This document shows, in pieces, positions 1 to 6,262 of a stretch of DNA of 12,460 nt. How positions within the stretch are numbered: position 1 is the first letter of the stretch; each line of letters begins with the position of its first letter. The stretch spans positions 1 to 12,460 of the forward strand of contig CANHJJ010000032.1 of assembly GCA_947460565.1 (NCBI GenBank). Direction: 5' to 3'. A program made the position numbers and the translations under genes. The notes beneath the pieces are model-generated. The model saw only the letters and a list, made by a program, of their open reading frames with translations. It ran no database searches and was not told the DNA's origin. This DNA is from Bacteroidota bacterium (GTDB lineage Bacteria; Bacteroidota; Bacteroidia; UKL13-3).

Positions 1-32
1 AGTTCCGCCTATTTTGTTGCAAATTGGATAAA

Positions 33-632
33 CTAAATTTCTAATAATATATCTCTAATAGAGGTGTATGTATCTATTTCCATGGGTTTAATGTCCTTTA
101 CATGAGTCCAAATTGCTTCTGTTATACTCTCCTCAGCTTGCGGAATAAGTACTCCATCGAAAAGTGTTTTCATTTTAAACCAATGGGTAACTTTTATAAA
201 TCTATGACCGTGTAATTTATATGAGTGATAACTAGTTGTAACTTTACTAATAATACTTAGTTGGTTAATTCCACATTCTTCCTCTACCTCACGAATAGCG
301 GCCTCTTCAATGGTCTCACCTGCATCAATTTTACCCTTTGGCAAATCCCATTTTCCAAGCCTTTTAATAAGCAAAAGTTGTCCTTCAGTGTTATAAACCA
401 AACCGCCCGCAGCCACTATTGATTTAAAATATTGATTAAATTCAGTCCATGCCATTTCAAAATCTTCACAAATAATAATAGCACCTTTGTGATGTAGCTC
501 CTCGACTTCTCTCACAATACCCATAAGAGATTGGGCTGAAAACTCATGAACAGGCAATGATGCATAAATACCATCAGATATTTGACTTTTCGTAAATATT
601 AAGGGCTTATCGTTTATAAAAATTTTATACAT
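33..632 (-). CDS. NUDIX hydrolase
   Basis: This 199-residue protein carries a complete NUDIX box (GX5EX7REUXEEXGU) at residues 100-122: G100, E106, R114-E115, E118-E119 and G121. The conserved glutamates bind the divalent metal used to hydrolyse nucleoside-diphosphate-X compounds. The box is preceded by the usual strand and loop (AAGGLVYN at about 74-81, KWDLPKGK at about 94-101). About 70 N-terminal residues precede the NUDIX fold and match no domain I recognise. The substrate cannot be read from the sequence. The ATG at 632 is 9 bp from the pyrE ATG on the other strand, so the two genes share a very compressed divergent start region. I have the impression that a NUDIX gene next to pyrE recurs in Bacteroidetes, but I could not check this. 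The stop is TAG at 35-33. Family assignment is secure; specific function is unknown. Confidence 0.93.
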   Translation of the reverse strand: MYKIFINDKPLIFTKSQISDGIYASLPVHEFSAQSLMGIVREVEELHHKGAIIICEDFEMAWTEFNQYFKSIVAAGGLVYNTEGQLLLIKRLGKWDLPKGKIDAGETIEEAAIREVEEECGINQLSIISKVTTSYHSYKLHGHRFIKVTHWFKMKTLFDGVLIPQAEESITEAIWTHVKDIKPMEIDTYTSIRDILLEI

Positions 633-635
633 TTG
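628..635 (+). promoter_or_regulatory. Possible pyrE -7 promoter element (TACATTTG)
   Basis: TACATTTG matches the Bacteroidetes -7 consensus TAnnTTTG exactly and ends 6 nt before the pyrE ATG at 642. Used as a promoter it would give an almost leaderless pyrE mRNA. I see no clear TTG/TTTG -33 element at the usual spacing. Part of the match is fixed by the NUDIX start codon on the other strand (CAT at 630-632), so it could be coincidental. Confidence 0.35.
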
Positions 636-641
636 CTGAAT

Positions 642-1283
642 ATGGAAGTAAGTAAATCTGTATCGGCAAAAATAGCAGAATATTTGTTACAAATACATGC
701 GATTAAACTTCAACCCGAAAATCCATTTACTTGGGCTAGTGGTTGGAAAAGTCCGATTTATAGCGATAACCGACTATCGTTATCTCACCCCGAAGTTAGA
801 AATTTTATTAAAAAGGAACTTTCACGCTTAATTATAGCCAAATTCCCCCAAACTGAAGCCATCGTTGGAGTAGCCACTGCAGGGATTGCCCCTGGTGTAT
901 TAGTTGCGGACGAATTGTCTTTACCCTTTGGTTATGTTCGCTCTGAGGCAAAAAAACATGGTATGGCAAAACAAGTAGAAGGTGATATCAAACAAGGTCA
1001 AAAAATTTTAGTAATTGAAGATTTAGTCAGTACAGGTAAAAGTAGTTTGCAAGCGGTAAACTCACTGAGAGATTTTGGTGCTCATGTAATTGGTATGGCA
1101 AGCATATTTACCTATGGTTTTGATGAAGCAGTAAAGGCTTTCTCTGATGCCAATTGTGAATACGTGTCATTGTGCAACTATAACACACTATTAAGTGTAG
1201 CTGTGGCAAACAATATTGTAAAAGAAAATCAATTGGAGCTTCTGGCAGAGTGGAGAAAGAATCCATCTGCTTGGAGACAATAA
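642..1283 (+). CDS. pyrE: Orotate phosphoribosyltransferase
   Basis: PyrE converts orotate and PRPP to orotidine 5'-monophosphate and pyrophosphate in de novo UMP synthesis, as a cytoplasmic dimer. Counting from the ATG at 642 gives 213 residues, a normal length. Visible hallmarks are the N-terminal FTWASGWKSPIYSDNR stretch (about 29-44), the mobile catalytic loop YVRSEAKKHG (98-107) and the PRPP-binding motif VIEDLVSTGKS (124-134). An in-frame TTG at 633 would add three residues (MLN). I prefer ATG 642 because TTG 633 is part of a promoter-like TACATTTG box and family members begin near this point. The next gene, plsC, starts 17 bp after the TAA stop, so pyrE probably leads a plsC-gatC-ABC transcription unit. 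Its promoter must lie inside the 5' end of the divergent NUDIX gene. Confidence 0.95.
   Translation: MEVSKSVSAKIAEYLLQIHAIKLQPENPFTWASGWKSPIYSDNRLSLSHPEVRNFIKKELSRLIIAKFPQTEAIVGVATAGIAPGVLVADELSLPFGYVRSEAKKHGMAKQVEGDIKQGQKILVIEDLVSTGKSSLQAVNSLRDFGAHVIGMASIFTYGFDEAVKAFSDANCEYVSLCNYNTLLSVAVANNIVKENQLELLAEWRKNPSAWRQ
667..674 (-). promoter_or_regulatory. Possible NUDIX-gene -7 promoter element (TATTTTTG)
   Basis: On the minus strand TATTTTTG matches TAnnTTTG, about 35 nt upstream of the NUDIX ATG and inside the first codons of pyrE. A TTTG lies at 693-690, but the 15-nt gap is shorter than the usual -33/-7 spacing. If real, the divergent promoters cross over, each lying in or at the edge of the opposite gene. 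Confidence 0.3.
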
Positions 1284-1300
1284 TATTTGAAATTTAACTA

Positions 1301-2047
1301 GTGAAAATAAGTAAAAACCCATTAAAAACAATATATGCAGCATGGTTCGGACTATGCACATTAGTTATGTTTTTAATTCTATACCCAGCTATTTATTACA
1401 CCCTAAGCAACCCTAAAAGATATACTTGGGGACATCGAATTCGCAGGGTGTGGGGCAAATTCTTGTTACTAACAGGTTTTATTCGAGTAAAGCAAATTTA
1501 TGAAGAACCAATAGATCCGAATAAAGCTTATGTGATAACACCCAATCACACTTCACAACTTGATATCATTACCCTGACAGTAAAATTAAATCAATTAGAT
1601 TTTAGTTTTCTTGCAAAAGCTGAACTAGAAAAAATTCCGCTTTTTGGTATTTGGTTCAGAACAATAGACATCGCAGTTGACAGAAAAAATGTGAGAAGAG
1701 CTGCGGAAGCATACCTCAAAACCGTAAAATATATTGAAAACGGAAGAAGTATGGTCATCTTTCCAGAAGGAACTATTTCAAATCAAACTCCCAAACTAAT
1801 CAAGTTTAAAGATGGTCCTTTTAGACTTGCCATTGAGACTCAGGTAGACATTTTACCGGTTACAATTATAGGAAATCACCTTGTTTTGCCTGATCAAGGT
1901 GTATTTGAAGGTCAGCCTGGAAAAGTCATTCAATACATTCACAAACCCATATCAACAAAAGGTATGACACTAAATGACTTGGATACATTGAAAGACCAAG
2001 TTTACCACATCATAAATAATAAATTAAAAGAACATGGATATCAATAA
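1301..2047 (+). CDS. plsC: 1-acyl-sn-glycerol-3-phosphate acyltransferase (PlsC family)
   Basis: This 248-residue member of the lysophosphatidate acyltransferase family adds the second acyl chain to make phosphatidic acid at the inner membrane. One hydrophobic N-terminal segment (about residues 10-34) would anchor it. The catalytic HX4D motif is N82-H83-TSQL-D88, and the substrate-binding FPEGT motif is at 154-158. A basic region and the KFKDGPFRLA segment follow, as usual in this family. The start is GTG at 1301; there is no ATG nearby and the membrane segment needs this N-terminus. The gene lies 17 bp after pyrE, and its last 14 bp overlap the start of gatC, which implies co-transcription and translational coupling. 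Other acyl acceptors, such as ornithine lipids, cannot be excluded. Confidence 0.9.
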   Translation: MKISKNPLKTIYAAWFGLCTLVMFLILYPAIYYTLSNPKRYTWGHRIRRVWGKFLLLTGFIRVKQIYEEPIDPNKAYVITPNHTSQLDIITLTVKLNQLDFSFLAKAELEKIPLFGIWFRTIDIAVDRKNVRRAAEAYLKTVKYIENGRSMVIFPEGTISNQTPKLIKFKDGPFRLAIETQVDILPVTIIGNHLVLPDQGVFEGQPGKVIQYIHKPISTKGMTLNDLDTLKDQVYHIINNKLKEHGYQ

Positions 2048-2324
2048 CGAAAAGATAGATAGGTTAGCAGAATTAGCCAAATTAGAATTTAGCGACTCAG
2101 AAAAGGAAAGTTTAAAAAAAGACATGAATAGTATTATCTCTTATTTCGAAAAATTAAATGAAATAAATACAGATAATGTTGAGCCCCTAATTTTTATGAC
2201 GGACGAAGTTAACAGACTTAGAGAAGATGTGGTGATACAAAACACTAGCAAGCAAGAAGCCCTTCTTAATGCGCCAGCTAAAGACTCTGATTATTTTCGA
2301 GTTCCAAAAGTCTTGGATAAATAA
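2034..2324 (+). CDS. gatC: Asp-tRNA(Asn)/Glu-tRNA(Gln) amidotransferase subunit GatC
   Basis: GatC is the small subunit of the GatCAB amidotransferase, which converts misacylated Asp-tRNA(Asn) and Glu-tRNA(Gln) to the correct amidated forms. The 96 residues match the family in length and layout. The N-terminal helix IDRLAELAKLEFSDSEK (8-24) is followed by the MNSIISYFEKLNEINTDNVEP segment (about 31-51), which wraps between GatA and GatB, and then a C-terminal part with LREDVV and FRVPKVL. The ATG at 2034 lies inside the end of plsC (14-bp overlap in another frame), suggesting coupled translation. gatA and gatB are not in this window, so the complex is encoded at dispersed loci. Confidence 0.93.
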   Translation: MDINNEKIDRLAELAKLEFSDSEKESLKKDMNSIISYFEKLNEINTDNVEPLIFMTDEVNRLREDVVIQNTSKQEALLNAPAKDSDYFRVPKVLDK

Positions 2325-2385
2325 GGGTATTTTACCATTCAAATAAAACTCATATGGCCTCATTATCTAAAAGCTACATTGCAGC

Positions 2386-3072
2386 ATGGCTCAGAAAGTA
2401 ATCGATATACAAAAAATAGGAAAAACCTACCGAATAGGAACGCAAGAAGTTAATGCGCTTCTATCTGTTGATTTACAAATAAACAAAGGTGAATATGTCG
2501 CCTTGATGGGACCATCAGGCTCAGGCAAATCTACCTTAATGAATATTTTAGGTTGCTTGGATACACCATCACGCGGAAGTTATAAATTAAATGGAACCGA
2601 TGTGAGCAACATGACTGACAATGAATTGGCCGAAATTAGAAACAAGGAAATTGGCTTCATTTTTCAGACCTTTAACCTTTTAGCTAGAAACACCTCATTA
2701 GATAACGTGGCATTGCCTTTGGTTTATGCAGGGGTAAGTAAAAAGGAGCGCAGTGACAAAGCATCTAAAGCACTTGCAAGTGTTGGACTTGGCGACAGAA
2801 TGGAACATAAACCCAACGAGTTATCAGGTGGTCAAAGACAAAGAGTTGCCATTGCTAGAGCCTTGGTAAATCAACCCGCAATTATCTTAGCAGATGAACC
2901 CACAGGAAATTTAGATTCAAAAACCTCTCACGAAATAATGGATTTATTGGAAGAAATCCATCAAAAAGGAAATACGGTAATTATTGTTACCCATGAAGAA
3001 GACATTGCAAAAAGAGCCAAAAGAATAGTTCGCCTTAGAGATGGTGTGATTGAAAGTGACTCTGAGCAATAA
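2386..3072 (+). CDS. ABC transporter ATP-binding protein (MacB/LolD type)
   Basis: This 228-residue ATPase subunit has every nucleotide-binding motif: Walker A GPSGSGKST (42-50), Q-loop glutamine at about 94 (FIFQTFNLL), signature LSGGQRQR (146-153), Walker B IILADEP (166-172) with catalytic E171, D-loop NLD (175-177) and H-loop H203. The STLMNILGCLD sequence after Walker A and the ADEPTGNLDS stretch are typical of the MacB/LolD/FtsE group. These ATPases drive mechanotransmission-type transporters (lipoprotein release, macrolide or peptide efflux). No FtsX/MacB-type permease is in the window; the next gene, ispE, is convergent and ends 5 bp away. The partner permease and substrate are therefore unknown. 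The gene starts 61 bp after gatC and may be the last gene of the pyrE unit. Family is certain; no gene symbol is justified. Confidence 0.93.
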   Translation: MAQKVIDIQKIGKTYRIGTQEVNALLSVDLQINKGEYVALMGPSGSGKSTLMNILGCLDTPSRGSYKLNGTDVSNMTDNELAEIRNKEIGFIFQTFNLLARNTSLDNVALPLVYAGVSKKERSDKASKALASVGLGDRMEHKPNELSGGQRQRVAIARALVNQPAIILADEPTGNLDSKTSHEIMDLLEEIHQKGNTVIIVTHEEDIAKRAKRIVRLRDGVIESDSEQ

Positions 3073-3077
3073 CCTAA

Positions 3078-3902
3078 TTATAACTCACAAGTAAATACAG
3101 TATAAGTATTTTTCATTTCAGACAAGTCTGGTAAGATTTTAAACAAACCCAAAATAGTTGAGCCACTGCCGCTCATAGCAGCATATTCGGCCCCCATTTC
3201 GTATAGTTTATTTTTGATACTTGCCAACTCAGGATAAATCTTAAAAACACTTTCTTCAAAATCATTTTGAATAACATTTTTCCAATCATTCATCGGTAAT
3301 TGAATCAATTCTTTTAGTGAAGCACTTGACTCTCCTCTTTTCTTTACACCTGAAAAGGCTTGTATGGTGCTAACGTGTATATCAGGCTTAATCAAACACA
3401 AAAAATAATTCTTCAAATTCAAATCAATAGGCTCTAATAATTCACCTCTTCCTTTTGCAAATTGAGAACCCCTTTTGATGAAGTAGGCACAATCACTTCC
3501 AAGCTGTGAGGCGTATTTTTCCAACTCAATTGTGGTTAATCGTAGAGAAAACAAATCATTCAAAAGTATGAGAGTATAGGCTGCATCACTGCTTCCTCCA
3601 CCTAATCCGGCCCCCATAGGTATTTTCTTATATAAAAACACTTTCACGGCAGCCAAATCATACTTTTGATGCAATAACTTGTATGCTTTTATAACCAAAT
3701 TATTATCAGTACCACCTTCTATAGTTAATCCATCTGAAATGAATTTCACTTCGCCCTTCGCAGATTCATTATCCACAACAAATTCAAGCATATCGAACCA
3801 TGGCACAGGATAAAAAATGGTTTCCAAATTATGAAATCCATCCTCACGCTTGTTTATAACATGAAGTCCTAAATTTATTTTACAACATGGAAATGCTATC
3901 AT
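3078..3902 (-). CDS. ispE: 4-diphosphocytidyl-2-C-methyl-D-erythritol kinase
   Basis: IspE phosphorylates the 2-hydroxyl of CDP-methylerythritol with ATP, the fourth step of the MEP isoprenoid pathway. The 274 residues are of normal length. Visible are the N-terminal KINLGLHV...DGFH signature with K8 (equivalent to the substrate-site lysine of E. coli IspE), the GHMP-kinase phosphate loop PMGAGLGGGSSDAA (95-108), a catalytic aspartate in GSDCAYF (D137), and the C-terminal glycine-rich motif MSGSGST (243-249). The ATG at 3902 directly abuts the TAA stop of the upstream RES toxin gene with no intervening base, so ispE is very likely translated from the antitoxin-toxin mRNA. I found no obvious promoter in the last 100 bp of the toxin gene. 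Its 3' end faces the convergent ABC ATPase gene with a 5-bp gap and no visible terminator. Confidence 0.95.
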   Translation of the reverse strand: MIAFPCCKINLGLHVINKREDGFHNLETIFYPVPWFDMLEFVVDNESAKGEVKFISDGLTIEGGTDNNLVIKAYKLLHQKYDLAAVKVFLYKKIPMGAGLGGGSSDAAYTLILLNDLFSLRLTTIELEKYASQLGSDCAYFIKRGSQFAKGRGELLEPIDLNLKNYFLCLIKPDIHVSTIQAFSGVKKRGESSASLKELIQLPMNDWKNVIQNDFEESVFKIYPELASIKNKLYEMGAEYAAMSGSGSTILGLFKILPDLSEMKNTYTVFTCEL

Positions 3903-4361
3903 TTAGTTTAATAATCTTTTGTCTATTTGATAAGGTTTCACGCCTATCACTTTTACTTTATTAAAATCTTTATGCAATGGATTTAGCAATACATTGTATT
4001 CAACATCCACCACTGCTGATGGCACTTTCAAGGCCAATGAGTTTTTATTTTGCAACCACAAATCCCCAATTTTCTTTAAGCTATCAGAGGAAGGATAAGC
4101 CTGCCAATTTAAGGGTAATTCATTTTTTTGCAATTCAACAATGGTATTTCTCGTGGGAATATCCAAAATTATAAATCCTGTTTTATTCAATGAAAATACG
4201 TTACCCGAATTGCAAAGTAGTTCTATTAAAGCTAAGGAAACACTTTCAGAAGTATAGAGCATTGGTAGACCTCTACTATTCCAGCGTCCTCCGTATAATT
4301 TAGCTCCATTACCACTAATATCGTTAATATATTCAAGCTTACTAAATCTATATAGCAGCAT
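3903..4361 (-). CDS. RES-domain toxin (NAD+-targeting type II toxin)
   Basis: The protein has 152 residues, almost all RES domain. Conserved landmarks are R5 in the first strand, GGRWN at 24-28, Y36, E47 in the SLALIELL helix, and S115 within VPSAVVDVEYNVLLNPLHKDF (about 113-133). These are the Arg, Glu and Ser positions that name the family, plus its usual NvLlNPxH ending. Characterised RES toxins (the Pseudomonas putida RES toxin, mycobacterial MbcT) degrade NAD+; a relative, ParT, ADP-ribosylates PRPP synthetase. All key residues are present, so the toxin looks intact, though activity is inferred. The ATG at 4361 lies 2 bp after the stop of the partner antitoxin, the usual antitoxin-first order. 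Its own stop touches the ispE start. Confidence 0.92.
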   Translation of the reverse strand: MLLYRFSKLEYINDISGNGAKLYGGRWNSRGLPMLYTSESVSLALIELLCNSGNVFSLNKTGFIILDIPTRNTIVELQKNELPLNWQAYPSSDSLKKIGDLWLQNKNSLALKVPSAVVDVEYNVLLNPLHKDFNKVKVIGVKPYQIDKRLLN

Positions 4362-4363
4362 AA

Positions 4364-4891
4364 CTATGAATATACACCTTGCTCAATGCGACCCAATACA
4401 TCCAAAACCATTTGAACACCAAAACTGGTATCAAATAAATCAATTGGTGATACACCACCCAAAACCTTGAGTGGACCTTTAAGCCATTGAATAGCTATGG
4501 TTTCATCTTCAAAAACCTGATGCGCCCTAACAATTACTTTTGCCATTTCTATGGTTTGCTCTGTGGTGTATATATCTAGAGGCTCGTTATCTTTTAATCT
4601 CTGAAAAGTGCGTGCACTCATATGCAATAGGCTGCTCATTTTTTCTTGAGATATATCCAACTTTTGAGAAACCCTAACAACTGAATCCTTTTTAAGGCCT
4701 TTACGAGTAATATCTATATAATCCATTTCATTCGTTATGGAGGCATTGATTCCTAACATTACCTTAAGATAATTACTAGAATCTGAAAAGTATTTCAAGG
4801 CTGATTCTTCAACCAAACTAATAGTAGAATCAGCCTCTGGGGGGATAAATTCTTTATTTTTTTTTCGAGTTGATTTATATGTTGTTGCCAT
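4364..4891 (-). CDS. Xre/MbcA/ParS-type antitoxin
   Basis: This is the antitoxin partner of the adjacent RES toxin, 175 residues from the ATG at 4891. The N-terminal third is basic then polar (TTYKSTRKKNKEF). A helix-turn-helix region follows at about residues 75-100 (LDISQEKMSSLLHMSARTFQ). The C-terminal 55 residues carry the toxin-binding MbcA/ParS (DUF2384) pattern: IQWLKGPLKVLGG, then PIDLFDTSFG, then VLGRIEQG. A GTG at 4900 would add three residues. I prefer ATG 4891 because GTGAGG just upstream can act as a ribosome-binding site and the GTG coincides with the end of a promoter-like box. Antitoxins of this class bind operators near their own promoter, and an interrupted inverted repeat is present there (4902-4947). 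The gene lies 49 bp downstream of the DUF58 gene on the same strand. Confidence 0.9.
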   Translation of the reverse strand: MATTYKSTRKKNKEFIPPEADSTISLVEESALKYFSDSSNYLKVMLGINASITNEMDYIDITRKGLKKDSVVRVSQKLDISQEKMSSLLHMSARTFQRLKDNEPLDIYTTEQTIEMAKVIVRAHQVFEDETIAIQWLKGPLKVLGGVSPIDLFDTSFGVQMVLDVLGRIEQGVYS

Positions 4892-4899
4892 AATCCTCA

Positions 4900-4907
4900 C
4901 AAAAATA
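4900..4907 (-). promoter_or_regulatory. Possible antitoxin-operon -7 promoter element (TATTTTTG)
   Basis: TATTTTTG on the minus strand matches TAnnTTTG exactly and ends 8 nt before the antitoxin ATG at 4891. It overlaps the ATG-proximal arm of the inverted repeat at 4902-4947, which is where an autorepressing antitoxin would be expected to bind. No convincing -33 TTG is visible at normal spacing. Confidence 0.35.
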
Positions 4908-4947
4908 CGACAATTCCCTCAGAAAATAAAATTTTTGTCGCTATTTT
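4902..4947. repeat. Interrupted inverted repeat upstream of antitoxin, candidate operator
   Basis: AAAATACGACAA at 4902-4913 is mirrored by TTGTCGCTATTTT at 4935-4947, complementary except for one extra C. The arms are separated by 21 nt. The repeat fills the gap between the DUF58 stop and the antitoxin start and overlaps the TATTTTTG box. Xre-type antitoxins commonly bind such sites, so an autoregulatory operator is plausible. The long AT-rich spacer and lack of a T-run make a terminator less likely. Confidence 0.4.
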
Positions 4948-5846
4948 ATTTTATTTCTTTTCATCAAAAAAGGTAATAAAATTTGGGTAAAGTTGTTCGA
5001 CAGTGATGCTTTAACCAATTCAATATGGTATTGGGTGCATTTCAATTTCAGTTTTGCTTCATATTCCTCAAGAGCTTTCAAATAATTATCTTTTACAGCA
5101 TTTGGATGAAGCTTCAATTTTTCTCCTGATTCACTATCGATAAATTGGTAGGGTCTATTTTTAAAATCAAAAAGCAACTCAGCATTTTTATCTTTTACAT
5201 CAAACAAAATAACTTCATGTTTATTGTATTTAAGATGCTGCAGGGCCGCATACAAATCATCGTTCCCACTTTGCATAAAGTCACTAAAAACAATTACCAG
5301 AGAACGTTGATGAATGGTTTCGGCAATTTGATGCAATGCTTTTGAAATATTGCTATTGACATTCTTTTGTTGACTAGCCAAAATCTGTCCTAGTTTATTG
5401 AATAACATCTTAGCATGTACCATGCTCGATTTAGCTTGTGAAACAAATTCAACCTCATCACTAAAGACACTTAAAGCAACGGCATCTCTTTGCTTTTTCA
5501 TCAAATATATTAATGAAGCAGCAGCATAAACCGAAAATCTAATTTTATTAAAACCTTCTTCAGGGAAATACATGGATGAAGACCTATCAATAATGATATG
5601 ACACCTAAGGTTTGTTTCTTCTTCAAACCTTTTGGTATAAAGCTTTTCAGTTCTTGCAAAAAGCTTCCAATCAATATGCTTGATACTCTCACCTGTATTG
5701 TATTGCCTATGTTCGGCAAACTCCACACTAAAACCATGAAAGGGGCTCTTATGAAGCCCAGTTATAAAACCTTCAACAACCTGTTTTGCTAAAAATTCAA
5801 GGTTGCCAGTTTGTAATAAATCTTGTTCTGTAATTTGACTTTTCAA
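4941..5846 (-). CDS. DUF58 / von Willebrand factor A-like protein
   Basis: This 301-residue protein has the DUF58 core at about residues 38-80 (HGFSVEFAEHRQYNTGE, then IDWKLFARTEKLYTKRFEEETN). A vWA-like domain follows, with an intact MIDAS-type DxSxS motif (D87, S89, S91). No membrane segment is evident. DUF58 proteins usually occur with MoxR AAA+ ATPases and other vWA proteins in chaperone-like clusters; no moxR gene is in this window, so it stands alone here. The molecular role is unproven. The start is a TTG at 5846; no in-frame ATG exists upstream, and the next internal Met is at residue 92, inside the vWA domain. A TACATTTG promoter-like box ends 2 nt before this TTG, and a strong terminator for trxA lies just beyond, so the gene probably has its own promoter. 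Confidence 0.88.
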   Translation of the reverse strand: MKSQITEQDLLQTGNLEFLAKQVVEGFITGLHKSPFHGFSVEFAEHRQYNTGESIKHIDWKLFARTEKLYTKRFEEETNLRCHIIIDRSSSMYFPEEGFNKIRFSVYAAASLIYLMKKQRDAVALSVFSDEVEFVSQAKSSMVHAKMLFNKLGQILASQQKNVNSNISKALHQIAETIHQRSLVIVFSDFMQSGNDDLYAALQHLKYNKHEVILFDVKDKNAELLFDFKNRPYQFIDSESGEKLKLHPNAVKDNYLKALEEYEAKLKLKCTQYHIELVKASLSNNFTQILLPFLMKRNKIK

Positions 5847-5848
5847 TT

Positions 5849-5856
5849 CAAATGTA
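5849..5856 (-). promoter_or_regulatory. Possible DUF58-gene -7 promoter element (TACATTTG)
   Basis: TACATTTG on the minus strand matches TAnnTTTG and lies between the trxA terminator and the TTG start at 5846. Transcription starting the usual few bases downstream would begin at or within the start codon, implying a leaderless message or a slightly later true start. No clear -33 element is seen; the corresponding region falls in the terminator stem. Confidence 0.35.
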
Positions 5857-5860
5857 AATA

Positions 5861-5890
5861 AACAAAAAAGACGCGAATATTCGCGTCTTT
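5861..5890 (-). terminator. Rho-independent terminator of trxA
   Basis: A perfect 24-bp palindrome (half-site AAAGACGCGAAT, 5867-5890) forms a 10-bp GC-containing stem with an ATAT loop. Read on the minus strand it is followed by TTTTTTG and further T-rich sequence. It starts 24 bp after the trxA stop. On the plus strand only three Ts follow the core stem, so it works best for trxA transcripts. Confidence 0.85.
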
Positions 5891-5913
5891 AATTCTAAAA
5901 AAATAAATTTCTT

Positions 5914-6234
5914 TTAAGCCAATTGTGCGTCTAGCTTGTTAGCAAGAATATGTTTAGGTACTGCGCCTACTTGCTTGTCAACTACTTGGCCATTTTTAAA
6001 ATACAACAAGGCTGGAATACTCATGATACCATACTCTGTAGCTACTTTTGGATTTTCATCTACATTTAATTTACCTATAACGGCTTTGCCATCATATTCT
6101 TTATGTAATTCATCTACAACTGGACCAACCATGCGACAAGGGCCACACCATTCTGCCCAAAAATCTAAAAGTACAGGTTTGTCTGATTTTAATACTAACT
6201 CCTCGAAGTTGCTGTCTGTTATTTCTAATGCCAT
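5914..6234 (-). CDS. trxA: Thioredoxin
   Basis: Thioredoxin is a small cytoplasmic dithiol reductant kept reduced by thioredoxin reductase. The 106 residues are standard length. The active site WCGPC places the redox cysteines at C30 and C33, preceded by the buried aspartate D24 (LLDFWAEW). The conserved cis-proline is P74 in IMSIPALLYFKNG, and G85 follows in the usual loop region. There is no signal peptide, so it acts in the cytoplasm. The ATG at 6234 is preceded by an A-rich stretch rather than a Shine-Dalgarno sequence. It lies 117 bp downstream of dnaE on the same strand, with no obvious terminator between them, and ends at a strong hairpin terminator. Confidence 0.96.
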   Translation of the reverse strand: MALEITDSNFEELVLKSDKPVLLDFWAEWCGPCRMVGPVVDELHKEYDGKAVIGKLNVDENPKVATEYGIMSIPALLYFKNGQVVDKQVGAVPKHILANKLDAQLA

Positions 6235-6262
6235 TTTTTTATTATTAACGTAATTGGTAACG

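Noticed and set aside
2325..2385. Possible terminator and new promoter between gatC and the ABC gene
   Set aside because: No stem with a T-run is present. TACATTG at 2375-2381 resembles the -7 consensus but lacks a T, so I did not list it as a promoter.
3977..4174. 65-codon plus-strand ORF opposite the RES toxin, considered as an antisense antitoxin
   Set aside because: No motif or start signal, and the toxin already has a cognate Xre antitoxin adjacent; it is a shadow ORF.
5936..6253. 105-codon plus-strand ORF opposite trxA
   Set aside because: It is fully antisense to a well-supported thioredoxin; its composition reflects the complementary strand and no motif is visible.
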